The notes under the pieces are model-generated. The model saw only the letters and a list, made by a program, of their open reading frames with translations, was not told the origin of the DNA and ran no database searches. A DNA stretch of 64,000 nt. Source: Marinobacter lutaoensis. GTDB taxonomy: Bacteria > Pseudomonadota > Gammaproteobacteria > Pseudomonadales > Oleiphilaceae. Of this stretch, positions 35,925 to 46,182 are shown one piece after another. Every line of letters starts with the position of its first letter. Position 1 is the stretch's first letter. The translations under genes were made by a program, and so were the position numbers. The DNA lies in the NCBI RefSeq assembly GCF_001981305.1, contig NZ_MSCW01000012.1, positions 62,001-126,000 of the forward strand, read 5' to 3'.

Positions 35925-35939
35925 ACATCAAAAATGCGG

Positions 35940-35959
35940 CAGGGGTTGTTCAACCCCTG
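35940..35959 (+). terminator. Hairpin after pyrC', weak terminator
   Basis: CAGGGGTTG and CAACCCCTG form a 9-base perfect stem 16 bases after the pyrC' stop. No T-run follows, so rho-independent termination is uncertain; it may protect the 3' end. The rest of the 196-base gap up to the next gene shows nothing I recognise. Confidence 0.35.
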
Positions 35960-36120
35960 TCGACATCATCACAGATTCCTTCCCTCTTGCCGAAAAGGCC
36001 TTGATGACCGGCACCTGTGCCAACGTATCCTAGCGCCTGACGACCTATGGTCCGACAAGGAAAGCCCGTCCGGCCCCAGCGGGCTGGCCGGCGTCAAAAA
36101 AAATAAACAGGAGTCATCCC

Positions 36121-37152
36121 GTGAAAACGATCCCCATCCCCGCGCGGGTCGGCCTGGTGGCGGCGTTGCTCGCCGGCCTGTGGCTGCCGTCCCTGGGACA
36201 GGCCCAGGAGCCGGAATCCCCCGCCATTCTGGAACGCAGTTTCTGTGTCTTCGATCCGGTGGGCGCCAACGGCCCCCTGTTCGCCATCACCAAGACCTTC
36301 CAGCCGGTGGCCCTGAAGCACGGCATCCGTCTGGATCTTCGGGCCTACACCGACGAGAAGGTGGCTGCCGAGGACTTCAAGGCGGGCCAGTGCGACGCGG
36401 TTCTGCTGACGGGTACCCGGGCCCGGGAGTTCAACCGGTTCACCGGCAGTCTTGAGGCCATCGGCGCCGTCCCCGGCGAGGCTGAAATGCGGTTGCTGTA
36501 CAACACCCTGAGCCAGCCCAAGGCGCGCCCGTTCCTGATCGAGGGGCCGTACGAGGTGGCCGGCCTGTTCCCGGGTGGGGCGATATACCTGTTCACCCGG
36601 GATCGCAGCATCGATACGGTGGAGAAGCTCCAGGGCAAGCGCATTGCCACCCTGGACTACGACGCGGCCTCGGTACGGATGGTCCGGCATGTGGGGGCGT
36701 CGGTGGTGGGTTCCAATTCCGCCAATTTCGCCGGCAAGTTCAACAACGGCAGTGTCGACCTGGCCTATGCGCCGGCGGTGGCCTACCAGCCGCTGGAACT
36801 GTACAAGGGCGTGACGCCCCATGGCGCGGTGGTGAAGTATGCGCTGGGATACATGAACTTTCAGGTGATCATCCGCCGGGACCGGTTCCCCGACGACGCC
36901 GGTCAGATGGTGCGTGACGAAGCCACGAAACGTCTGGACGAGGCTTACGACATCATTGCCAAAGCAGAGGCGGACATTCCGGCCTCGGTGTGGATGACGC
37001 TGCCTCAGGAAGACACTGCCGAGTACGACAAGATGCTGCGTCAGGTGCGCTTATCCCTGCTGGCGGACGGTGTGTACGACGAACGGGCCATCAAGCTGAT
37101 GAAGGCCATCCGTTGCCGGGTGGACGCCAGCCGGGCTGAGTGCGCGTCCTGA
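36121..37152 (+). CDS. DUF6091 putative periplasmic solute-binding protein
   Basis: A 343-residue exported protein with a signal peptide ending near SLGQAQ. The mature part resembles TRAP-type and TAXI-like binding proteins: FCVFDPVGANGPLF, YTDEKVAAEDFKAGQCDAV, then LQGKRIATLDYDAASV. It matches what is catalogued as DUF6091, a putative solute-binding family. Two cysteines late in the chain may form a disulfide. The start is GTG at 36121 with AGGAG 8 bases upstream. It lies before the TRAP permease and TatT-like genes on the same strand, so it is their likely binding partner. The ligand is unknown. Confidence 0.75.
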   Translation: MKTIPIPARVGLVAALLAGLWLPSLGQAQEPESPAILERSFCVFDPVGANGPLFAITKTFQPVALKHGIRLDLRAYTDEKVAAEDFKAGQCDAVLLTGTRAREFNRFTGSLEAIGAVPGEAEMRLLYNTLSQPKARPFLIEGPYEVAGLFPGGAIYLFTRDRSIDTVEKLQGKRIATLDYDAASVRMVRHVGASVVGSNSANFAGKFNNGSVDLAYAPAVAYQPLELYKGVTPHGAVVKYALGYMNFQVIIRRDRFPDDAGQMVRDEATKRLDEAYDIIAKAEADIPASVWMTLPQEDTAEYDKMLRQVRLSLLADGVYDERAIKLMKAIRCRVDASRAECAS

Positions 37153-37164
37153 TTCGGAGCGGAG

Positions 37165-37437
37165 TCACCGCAGGGCGGCTTTCAGCCCCTTGCCGGCCCG
37201 AAATGCGACGGTACGTCCCTCGGGGACCTGAAGCGCTTCGCCGGTCTTCGGGTTGCGGCCGTTGCGGGCCGCGCGCTGACGCACGCAGAAGGAGCCGAAG
37301 CCCAGCAGGGTGACATCCTCGCCCCGGGCGGCGGCGGCCAGTATCTGATCCGTGAACGCCGTGATGATTTCGCCGGCCTTGTCCCGGCTGAGGCCGGTCC
37401 GGTCGGCGATGGCGGCGGCGAGTTCCGGCTTACGCAT
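37165..37437 (-). CDS. HU/IHF-family DNA-binding protein
   Basis: A 90-residue HU-family protein (MRKPELAAAIADRTGLSRDK, LLGFGSF, GRNPKTGEAL with the intercalating Pro, VAFRAGKGLK). It bends DNA as a dimer. Whether it is HupB or another paralogue cannot be told. It sits on the opposite strand between the DUF6091 gene and the rest of the transport locus. The 215-base gap upstream (37438-37651) holds no gene I can support. Confidence 0.92.
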   Translation of the reverse strand: MRKPELAAAIADRTGLSRDKAGEIITAFTDQILAAAARGEDVTLLGFGSFCVRQRAARNGRNPKTGEALQVPEGRTVAFRAGKGLKAALR

Positions 37438-37651
37438 GGGGGCCCCCTGCTCTGTTGTGGTGTTTCCCCAATCTATAGTGGCTGGAGCGGGGATGTGCAA
37501 ACCCGGGCGCTGGCACATTTGCGGCGCCGGTCTCATAACGCCGGTCCGGCGTGGGCCATAATGCAGGCTTTGTTTACATAAAATTACATTTCGTGCGGCG
37601 GGCCTGGCCATGGGCCCGGAGAACAAGAAGAACGCCAAAGGGGCAGACACC

Positions 37652-38716
37652 ATGATGGAACTCCCGACGCTCTCCCATGACTTCCGGTTCCTGATCCGTG
37701 GCGCGCGGATCCTGGCCGTGCTCTGGCTGGTCACCGCCCTGGGCACCGGCTGCAGCGTGGTCGACCGGATGATGTACAGCGCCACCGGCGATGTCATGGA
37801 AGGCTTTTCGAGGGACCACACCATGCCCTACCTGCTGGCGACCGACGACCTGGCGATGGGCTGCGCCATGAGCGAGGCGACCGCGCCCCTGCTGATGTCC
37901 TTCGGCCGGGTGACGGACCAGCCGGACCAGCTCGCGGTCATGTTGTACCTGTCTGCGGGAAGTTGTGCGGAAGACCAGGCACGGGAACACGAGTTGACGG
38001 CCCTGGCGGCGCTTAAGGCGGTACGTGTCGACGATGCCGAAGACGCGATGATCCGGCAGAAGCGGGCCTACGAACGGGCCGCCAGCCGTTACTACCAAGC
38101 GTGGCGGCATCATAACGCCTTTTACGGCGAAGTGGGGTCCGGCGGGTGCCCGGAGTTCGACGACGACCTGGACGAGTTCATCTACCTGGCCGGGCTCTTG
38201 TCCGGGCTCCAGGCCTTGAACGCCCAGGTACAGTCCACCTCTGCCATTGGGGTTCCGGCCAACTTGGGGGCGGTGGTCGCCCGTGGCACGGCGTGCCTGT
38301 CCAACGACAAATGGTGGGGGGCTCCGATGGCATTGCGGGCCACTGTATGGGCGATGATTCCGGGCGCGCTGCCCCAGGGCGAGGACCCATTCCAACGCCT
38401 GGCCATGGCCGACGCCCAAGGCGAGGCGGCGGGTGTCCGCTTGGCCCACGTGTTCCACGCGATCGCCGCGCTGAACACCGGCGATGAAGCCCGGATTCGG
38501 GAGGTGATCCGTCGTCACGCCGAATCCCTGCAAACGGACAGCGCCAGCGATGACTGGCGGTTTGTGGACGCCATGGCCACCCACATGATGGTGGCGATTT
38601 CCGACCGGTTGTGGATGGAGAACACCGGCCACCGGACCCCGCTTGGGCGGTTCGGAAGCTTTTGGGACGACGCGCCGGCCGCGGTCGAGACCATGGACCT
38701 GGAAGGTCTGCTCTGA
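37652..38716 (+). CDS. TRAP transporter-associated TatT-like lipoprotein
   Basis: A 354-residue protein. N-terminal hydrophobic helix ends in ALGTGCSV, a lipobox-like site with Cys at about 34 (position -3 is Gly, so it is imperfect). The rest is helical and repeat-like, with AALAALKAVRV and alternating hydrophobic patterns, and resembles the TatT lipoprotein that accompanies some TRAP transporters, which is a trimer with pores. I prefer the ATG at 37652 (MMELPTL); an ATG at 37610 adds 14 polar residues before the signal. Its stop is 3 bases before the permease start, so co-translation is likely. Confidence 0.65.
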   Translation: MMELPTLSHDFRFLIRGARILAVLWLVTALGTGCSVVDRMMYSATGDVMEGFSRDHTMPYLLATDDLAMGCAMSEATAPLLMSFGRVTDQPDQLAVMLYLSAGSCAEDQAREHELTALAALKAVRVDDAEDAMIRQKRAYERAASRYYQAWRHHNAFYGEVGSGGCPEFDDDLDEFIYLAGLLSGLQALNAQVQSTSAIGVPANLGAVVARGTACLSNDKWWGAPMALRATVWAMIPGALPQGEDPFQRLAMADAQGEAAGVRLAHVFHAIAALNTGDEARIREVIRRHAESLQTDSASDDWRFVDAMATHMMVAISDRLWMENTGHRTPLGRFGSFWDDAPAAVETMDLEGLL

Positions 38717-38719
38717 GCC

Positions 38720-40801
38720 ATGAACCGCTCCCATTCCCCCTCCATGGCCGGACCGGCCTTTCGTCGCACCGGGCTCGAATGGTTTTCCTCGTTGCCCGCC
38801 TGCCTGTTGCTGCTCTCGGTTGTGCTCTTCTCCACCAGCAGTGATATCCACAACCGGATGTTGCAGCTGGGCGAGCAGCTCTGGAGCGGCTATTACAAGT
38901 TACGGATGGAGCCGGTGGCTCCCTCCTGCGACCCGAACCGGGACCTTGAGGCCGCGTTGGCGGCCGAACTCGCCGCCGCACCCGCGCCGGACGATCCCAT
39001 GGCGGCGCTGCTGGGGGCGGCGGACAGGAACCCGGCTGACGTGCGGCTGGCGCTGGAACGGGCGTTGGCCGACTGCCGGGAGGCCCACCTCGGTTACCAG
39101 GCCCTGCAGGCGCAGTTGACGCCCGGAGTGCGGGCCTATCGGGCGGTGGAGCTGTTCGTCGCCGACCTGATCGCATTCGGACTGTCAGCACAAAAGCGCA
39201 TTCTGGTGATTCTGGTGATGTTGTGCGCGGTAACGGCCACCCTGACCCGGCACCACATTGCCATGCGGGCCATGGAGACCCGGCTGGACTACACCGTGTC
39301 CCATACCCTGCAGACCATCGCCAATGTCATGTTGCTGGGTTCCAGTGTCATCTTCCGCCACGCCAGCCTGGCGGCGGACACCGGTATCACCTCCGAGGCC
39401 CTGCTGCTGCATGACCTGTGGATTCTGGGCTTTGCCGCCCTGGTTCTGGCCAGCCTGTACCGGCTGATCCGGGTGCCGGACGACCTCCGGCCCGGAGGCA
39501 GCCTGAACCAAGCGTTGCTGGCGGTTCCCCTGTATACGGTGATGTGCCTGATTTCGGGCACCTATTTCGCCGTCATCGGCCATGCCTCGGGCATCGGCAT
39601 CTACCTCGGGAAAATGATGGAGCTGGCGGACATGTTCCTGAACGTCGGGCTCTACGTCTGGGTTGGCATGATGCTCAAGCAGACCCAGCTGGCAACGCGG
39701 GTGTTCAATGTGTTCCGGCCATGGCGTATGCCTCCCGAACTGCTCGCGGTGGTGGCGGTGCTGGTGGCGGCGGTGCCCACCGCCTATACCGGCGCCTCGG
39801 GCATTTTCGTCATTGCCGCCGGTGCCGTCATCTACGCCGAACTGCGGGCCGCCGGTGCCCGCCGGCAGCTGGCGTTGGCGGCGACGGCGATGTCCGGATC
39901 CCTCGGAGTGGTGCTGCGTCCCTGCCTGCTGGTGGTGGTGATTGCCTACCTCAACCGGGAAGTCACCACCGACGAGCTGTTCGGCTGGGGGCGCTGGGTG
40001 TTCCTGCTCACCGCCTCACTGTTTTGTCTGGTGGTCATGGGCCTGAACCGTCACAGCCGTCTAGCTCTGGCACCCGCATCGCAGGCATGGCCGGCGATGC
40101 GGGCGGCACTGAAGCCGTTGCTGCCCTACGTACTGGTGATTGCCGGTGTGGTGCTGGTGTACCGCGTCGCCTTGGATGTGCGCATGGACGAGTTCTCGGC
40201 GCCCCGGCTGTTGCCGGTGATCCTGCTGGCCATTCTCGGATACGAGCATGTGTGCCGGGGTCGGCAGCGGGAGCCGGGGGAGAGCCGTCATCAGGGACTG
40301 GAGTGGAGCCTGCGGAGTGCCACCAACGACACCACGGCGGAGATTGGTGCACTGCTGTTGCTGTTGGGCCTGTCCGTCAGCATCGGCGGAGTGATCGAGC
40401 GTTCTCACCTGATGCAGAGTTTTCCACAGGCCTTTGACAGCGCTTGGTCGGCGATGTTGCTGATGGTCCTGATCCTGGTGGTGCTGGGCATGATCATGGA
40501 CGCCTTTGGCGCGGTGATCCTGGTGACCGCCACCGTGGCCAGCATCGCCTACGCCAGCGGCATCCACCCGGTGCATTTTTGGATGGTGACCCTGGTGGCT
40601 TTCGAGCTGGGCTATCTGAGCCCGCCGGTGGCCCTGAACCACCTGTTGGCCCGGCAGGTGGTGGGTGAGGCAGAAGTGAGTGCGGCGCTGCGGGAGGGTG
40701 AGAGCTTCTATCAGCGCCACGAGCGCATCATCATGCCCCTCATTGCCATGGGGCTCGCCCTGCTGCTGGTGGCGTTCGTGCCTCTGCTGTTCTACGCCTG
40801 A
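38720..40801 (+). CDS. Fused DctQM-type TRAP transporter permease
   Basis: A 693-residue membrane protein. The N-terminal part has four helices (about 22-41, 157-173, 195-215, 228-250) like DctQ, but with an extra periplasmic segment of about 110 residues after helix 1. The C-terminal 430 residues have about twelve helices and match DctM (TAYTGASGIFVIAAGA, MSGSLGVVLRP, GYLSPPVALNHLL). It would import a solute with Na+ or H+. No DctP is near; the DUF6091 protein upstream probably takes its place. The Q-M fusion is known in TRAP families, the large insert less so. Confidence 0.78.
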   Translation: MNRSHSPSMAGPAFRRTGLEWFSSLPACLLLLSVVLFSTSSDIHNRMLQLGEQLWSGYYKLRMEPVAPSCDPNRDLEAALAAELAAAPAPDDPMAALLGAADRNPADVRLALERALADCREAHLGYQALQAQLTPGVRAYRAVELFVADLIAFGLSAQKRILVILVMLCAVTATLTRHHIAMRAMETRLDYTVSHTLQTIANVMLLGSSVIFRHASLAADTGITSEALLLHDLWILGFAALVLASLYRLIRVPDDLRPGGSLNQALLAVPLYTVMCLISGTYFAVIGHASGIGIYLGKMMELADMFLNVGLYVWVGMMLKQTQLATRVFNVFRPWRMPPELLAVVAVLVAAVPTAYTGASGIFVIAAGAVIYAELRAAGARRQLALAATAMSGSLGVVLRPCLLVVVIAYLNREVTTDELFGWGRWVFLLTASLFCLVVMGLNRHSRLALAPASQAWPAMRAALKPLLPYVLVIAGVVLVYRVALDVRMDEFSAPRLLPVILLAILGYEHVCRGRQREPGESRHQGLEWSLRSATNDTTAEIGALLLLLGLSVSIGGVIERSHLMQSFPQAFDSAWSAMLLMVLILVVLGMIMDAFGAVILVTATVASIAYASGIHPVHFWMVTLVAFELGYLSPPVALNHLLARQVVGEAEVSAALREGESFYQRHERIIMPLIAMGLALLLVAFVPLLFYA

Positions 40802-40811
40802 ATCCGGTCGG

Positions 40812-40848
40812 AAAAAAAGCGCCGTGCCGGTGGGCAGGGCGCTTTTTT
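40812..40848. terminator. Bidirectional rho-independent terminator
   Basis: A-run plus GCGCC pairs with GGCGC plus T-run (left arm 40812-40823, right arm 40838-40848). A U-run follows the stem on either strand, so it can stop both the permease transcript and the convergent pckA transcript, whose stop is 16 bases away. Confidence 0.85.
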
Positions 40849-40863
40849 GTCTGGGGCGAAGGC

Positions 40864-42399
<1,536 letters not shown>

Positions 42400-42512
42400 T
42401 TCGACCTCGCCCTCGGGATGTCTTCGTGACTGCTCAGGTCGTCGCCCCAACATTGACGAAATTCTGAGCAATCGGGTCAATTCAGGCGCGCTATTATGCC
42501 AGAGATGCCGGT

Positions 42513-42557
42513 AAAAAACGACTGCCCGGGAAGCCGCGCCAGTTCTGGCCTCCCGGC
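42513..42557 (-). terminator. Rho-independent terminator after hslO
   Basis: On the minus strand GCCGGGAGGCC pairs with GGCTTCCCGGGC around a small loop, followed by TCGTTTTTT. It lies 15 bases after the hslO stop and would end the yrfG-hslR-hslO transcript. It may also overlap the upstream control region of pckA. Confidence 0.7.
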
Positions 42558-42571
42558 AAATTCACCGGGCC

Positions 42572-43426
42572 TTAGTGTAACGTGTGGCCGGTGAAAAGGT
42601 GATCAATATCATTTCTATTGAAGCGATAGCTGGTGTGGCAGAACTGGCAGTCCATCTCGATGGCGCCCCGCTCGTCGAGGAGCTGATAACACTCGTCCTT
42701 GCCGATCGCCTCCAGCGCCCCCAGGGTACGCTCCCGGGAACAGCTGCAGCGAAAGGCCACCGGTTCCGGGTCGAACACGCGTACCGTTTCCTCGTGGAAC
42801 AGGCGGAACAGTAGGGTCTCGCTGTCCAGCGTCAGCAGTTCCTCGGGCTCCACCGTACGGGCCAGGTGGTTGACCCGCTCCCACAGCTCGTCGTCCTCCG
42901 CCGTGTGTCCGGGCAGGCGCTGCAGCATGAGTCCAGCGGCCCGCTGTTCGTCGGCAAACAGGAACAGGCGGGTGGCAATCTGCTCGGAACGCTCGAAGTA
43001 GTCCTCCAGGCAACCGGCCAGGTCGTCCCGTTCCCGCGGTACCACGCCTTGGTAGCGCTTGCCGGTGGCCGGGGTGATGGTGATCGCCATGCGCCCCTCG
43101 CCGAGCAGGGCCCGGAAGCCGTCCTCGCCAATGGACTGCTCGTCGAAGCGGGCCAGCCCCCGGATGTGACGATCGTGGCTGCACTCGGCCATCAGAGTGC
43201 GTACCGGACCCTCACCCTGGGCCTGCAGGGACAGGGTGCCCTCGAACTTGAGCGAGGCGCTCATCAGCACGCTGGCCACCAGGGCCTGGCCCAGCAGTTG
43301 GCGGACGGAATCGGGGTAGGGCGCCTGATCGCCGATCTGGCGGTAGCTGTCGGACAGTTGCACCCAGGCGCCGCGCACCTGGCTGTGCTCGAACAGGAAC
43401 CGTTGGAACTGGTCACGGGATGCCAT
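42572..43426 (-). CDS. hslO: Redox-regulated chaperone Hsp33
   Basis: A 284-residue Hsp33. The C-terminal zinc-switch cysteines are CSC (in FRCSCSRERT) and CQFC. N-terminal SLQAQGEGPVRTLMAE matches the family. Oxidation releases zinc and activates holdase function. The ATG at 43426 has AGGAGA 6 bases upstream. It follows hslR by 34 bases, the usual yrfG-hslR-hslO order. Confidence 0.96.
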   Translation of the reverse strand: MASRDQFQRFLFEHSQVRGAWVQLSDSYRQIGDQAPYPDSVRQLLGQALVASVLMSASLKFEGTLSLQAQGEGPVRTLMAECSHDRHIRGLARFDEQSIGEDGFRALLGEGRMAITITPATGKRYQGVVPRERDDLAGCLEDYFERSEQIATRLFLFADEQRAAGLMLQRLPGHTAEDDELWERVNHLARTVEPEELLTLDSETLLFRLFHEETVRVFDPEPVAFRCSCSRERTLGALEAIGKDECYQLLDERGAIEMDCQFCHTSYRFNRNDIDHLFTGHTLH

Positions 43427-43460
43427 GTGTATCTCCTGAAACGTCGGGACGAGCGGAGCC

Positions 43461-43868
43461 TTAGAGGCCCTGTTGCTCACGAAAACGGCGGATGTCCCGG
43501 CGGTCCTTCTTGTTCGGGCGCCGGGCCGGCGGCAATTGGGCGGCCTGCAGGGTCTTGCGCTGCCAGGCGAGTTCCTCCCGGCGTTTCACGCTGTCCTCGG
43601 TCTCGTGGTAGAGCTTCTGGGCCTCCGGCGCGCCGCGGCGGCGATCACTGACATCGTCGATCACCACCACCTTTTCCTGCCAGCCAAGCCGCAGCGTGAC
43701 GGTGGCACCGGGTTCCACCAGTTTGCCAGGCTTGGTGCGCTGATGGTTGTAGTGGACCTTGCCGCCTTCGATGGCTTCCTTGGCCAGGGTCCGGGTCTTG
43801 TAGAACCGTGCGGCCCACAGCCATTTGTCGAGCCGTACCTTGTGGTCGTCAGCGGATGTTGCCGTCAT
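43461..43868 (-). CDS. hslR: Heat shock protein 15, ribosome-associated
   Basis: A 135-residue S4-domain protein: VRLDKWLWAARFYKTRTLA, then HYNHQRTKPGKLV and the basic tail KKDRRDIRRF. Hsp15 binds 50S subunits carrying peptidyl-tRNA after stalled translation. It is central in the yrfG-hslR-hslO set. C-terminal basic segment is typical. Confidence 0.95.
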   Translation of the reverse strand: MTATSADDHKVRLDKWLWAARFYKTRTLAKEAIEGGKVHYNHQRTKPGKLVEPGATVTLRLGWQEKVVVIDDVSDRRRGAPEAQKLYHETEDSVKRREELAWQRKTLQAAQLPPARRPNKKDRRDIRRFREQQGL

Positions 43869-43909
43869 GTCTCCTCACCGGATGTGCGCATGTCGTGATT
43901 ATAGCGACC

Positions 43910-44599
43910 TCAGGGGCGGGTGGGCAGGGGCTGGTTCAGCAGGGCCGGCAACAGCTCGTCGAAATGGTGGATGCCGGGAAAGTCCGGGGTGGCCGGTCGG
44001 GCGGGCTGGCGGCTGTCTGGGGCGAGAATGGCCAGGCACTGGCCGATGCCGGCCCGGCGGGCGCTGGCCAGAACCGGCAGGCTGTCATCGATGAGCAGTG
44101 TTTCAGGCGCGGAGTAAGGGACCACTGACGCCAGGTCGCACCAAAATTGGGGATCCTCTTTCGGTTTGCCCAGTTGATGACTGGAAACCACGCAGTCCAC
44201 CCAGCGGTCCAGGCCGGTCCGCTCCAGTTTCAGGGCCAGCGGGTTCGGGTGACAGTTGGTGACAATGACCGTGTGCAGTCCGGCCCCGCGTACCGCCGCC
44301 AGGAACGCCGGAACGTGCGGGCGGTAGCCGATGCGATCGCGGATCTCGGCTTTCAGCGCAGCGACATCCAGGGACAGCTTTTCGCTCCAGTAGTCGGTGC
44401 AGTACCAGTTCAGGGAGCCCCGCTCGGCCATGATCATGGGGATCAGGGTGTCCTTGGCCCGCCGGGGGCACAGCCCGTGCCGCTCCGCGTACCGGCGCGG
44501 CAGGTGTTCGAGCCAGAAGTGGTTGTCGAAATGCAGGTCGAGCAGGGTGCCGTCCATATCGAGAAACACTGTCTCGACCCGTGTCCAGTTCACCGTCAT
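43910..44599 (-). CDS. yrfG: HAD-family GMP/IMP nucleotidase
   Basis: A 229-residue HAD hydrolase close to E. coli YrfG. Motif I is FLDMDGTLLDLHFDN; motif II VIVTNCHPNPLALKLERTG; motif III GKPKEDPQF; motif IV LLIDDSLPVL. It dephosphorylates GMP and IMP in E. coli. It is first of the yrfG-hslR-hslO genes, with 41 bases before hslR. Confidence 0.92.
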   Translation of the reverse strand: MTVNWTRVETVFLDMDGTLLDLHFDNHFWLEHLPRRYAERHGLCPRRAKDTLIPMIMAERGSLNWYCTDYWSEKLSLDVAALKAEIRDRIGYRPHVPAFLAAVRGAGLHTVIVTNCHPNPLALKLERTGLDRWVDCVVSSHQLGKPKEDPQFWCDLASVVPYSAPETLLIDDSLPVLASARRAGIGQCLAILAPDSRQPARPATPDFPGIHHFDELLPALLNQPLPTRP

Positions 44600-44682
44600 G
44601 GGTCACGTCGCCCGGGGAAATTTCCCTCAGGCTGCCGGAGTCGGGGCCGGCTGGCAAGCCGTAACACTACGGATTCTCGAAC

Positions 44683-45012
44683 TCACTGGTCGGTTTCGAC
44701 GGTGTCCTGCTTGCGGCCGGTGCGGCTGCACCCCAGGCAGCGCACGAAGGTGGCTTTGGCCGGACCGACCACCAGGACTTCCCCCGCTTCCGCGGCGTTG
44801 CCGCCCAGGGCGGAGAACGGCAGGGAGACCAGGTAGATCGCGCCGCCCACCAGGGTGGTGGCCAGCAGCACCGGGCGCACGAAGAGCGCATCTCCGGCCA
44901 TTGCCAGGGCGGACGGCGTCTCGTCGATGGCCTGAGCGTGGCCCAGGCTGGAAAACGCCAGCAGGCAGGCGGCCATGGTGGCCATGAGTGTGCGGTAGAT
45001 CTTGCGGGTCAT
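44683..45012 (-). CDS. Small exported protein with C-terminal CxxC
   Basis: A 109-residue protein with a signal peptide (cleavage near LGHAQA), a hydrophobic helix (about 47-67) and a tail with RCLGCSRTGRK. I know no named family, although similar small proteins occur in related marine gammaproteobacteria. The ATG at 45012 has AGGAGA 7 bases upstream. A single gene by orientation, with 83 bases to yrfG. The 175-base gap after mutM's end (45013-45187) shows nothing notable. Confidence 0.62.
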   Translation of the reverse strand: MTRKIYRTLMATMAACLLAFSSLGHAQAIDETPSALAMAGDALFVRPVLLATTLVGGAIYLVSLPFSALGGNAAEAGEVLVVGPAKATFVRCLGCSRTGRKQDTVETDQ

Positions 45013-45187
45013 CGTACTGTCTCCTGAGCTGAGTTGGCCCTGTGTTCGTGGCCCCGGTGTCACCGGTATCCGGACGTTCCCTGGATGAATCGACCTTAGT
45101 GTAGACCCTGAGCCTGAATTCTCTGTTAACTATGAATCATATTTGTGCATTTTCAAACGCTTTTCCATCCCGGAGCGGTGTGGCCCG

Positions 45188-46003
45188 TTAGCGTTGGCAG
45201 GCCGGGCAGTACACTGTGCTGCGGTTGCCGATCCGGACCTCCCGCAGCGGGGTTTGGCAGCGTGTGCAGGGTTGCCCGCCCCGGCCGTAGACTTGCAGGG
45301 ACTGGGCGAAGTAGCCCGGCTTACCGTCGCTGTTGACGAAATCCCGCAGTGTTGTGCCGCCCATGAGTATGGCCGCGCTGAGGGTGTCCCGAATGGCCTC
45401 GGCCAGCCGCTGGTAACGGTCGAGGCTGATGCGGCCGGCGGCCCGGCGGGGGTGGATGCCCGCCTGGAACAGGGCCTCGTTGGCGTAAATGTTGCCGACG
45501 CCCACCACCACATGATGGTCCATAATGAACGCTTTCACCGGGGTTGATCGGCCCCGGGCCAGCCGGTGCAGATGGACGCCGTCAAACTCCGGTGCCAGGG
45601 GTTCCGGGCCCAAGCCTGCCAGCAACGGATGCTGTTCGGGGTTGGGGCTCCAGAGCCAGCAGCCGAAGCGCCGGGGGTCGTTGAACCGAAGGCAGGCGCC
45701 CGAGTCCAGCTGGAGGTCGATGTGATCGTGGCGCTGGGGTGGGCTGTGGTCGGTGATGACGCGCAGGCTGCCGGACATGCCGAGGTGCACGATGACGGTG
45801 CCGCCGTCGTCCAGATGCAGAAGCAGGTATTTGGCCCGGCGTGCCACTTGCTCGACGGTCCGGCCGGTCAGCCGCTGCGACAGATCGTCAGGCACTGGCC
45901 AGCGGAGCTGGCCGTTGCGGACGGTGACGCCGGCGATGCGCCGGCTTTCGCAATGGGGGGCGATACCCTGGCGGGTGGTTTCGACTTCGGGCAGTTCTGG
46001 CAC
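45188..46003 (-). CDS. mutM: Formamidopyrimidine-DNA glycosylase
   Basis: A 271-residue Fpg. The start is GTG at 46003, giving PELPEVETT immediately after Met; Pro2 and Glu3 are the catalytic residues. The C-terminal zinc finger is CTRCQTPL...YCPACQR and VVVGVGNIYANEAL is the helix-two-turn-helix. It removes 8-oxoguanine. GGAG lies 9 bases upstream. The upstream frame is open but does not belong to the protein. Confidence 0.96.
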   Translation of the reverse strand: MPELPEVETTRQGIAPHCESRRIAGVTVRNGQLRWPVPDDLSQRLTGRTVEQVARRAKYLLLHLDDGGTVIVHLGMSGSLRVITDHSPPQRHDHIDLQLDSGACLRFNDPRRFGCWLWSPNPEQHPLLAGLGPEPLAPEFDGVHLHRLARGRSTPVKAFIMDHHVVVGVGNIYANEALFQAGIHPRRAAGRISLDRYQRLAEAIRDTLSAAILMGGTTLRDFVNSDGKPGYFAQSLQVYGRGGQPCTRCQTPLREVRIGNRSTVYCPACQR

Positions 46004-46182
46004 TGGGATGGTCTCCGGTGGTTGGGGCTTCGCCATGACCGAGGGTGGCGCATCAGTGTACTTCGTTACAAATTGGCCACCAAATCCGGTTGTTTCGGTG
46101 AACAGGTGTACGCTAAATTGGCACGGCGGGTCGGCTGTGTGCCGTGCCCGCCCCCGAAACGACATCAAGGACAAAATGCCCC

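Noticed and set aside
35960..36120. A promoter or riboswitch before the DUF6091 gene
   Set aside because: Only the weak hairpin and a normal ribosome site are visible; no consensus I can support.
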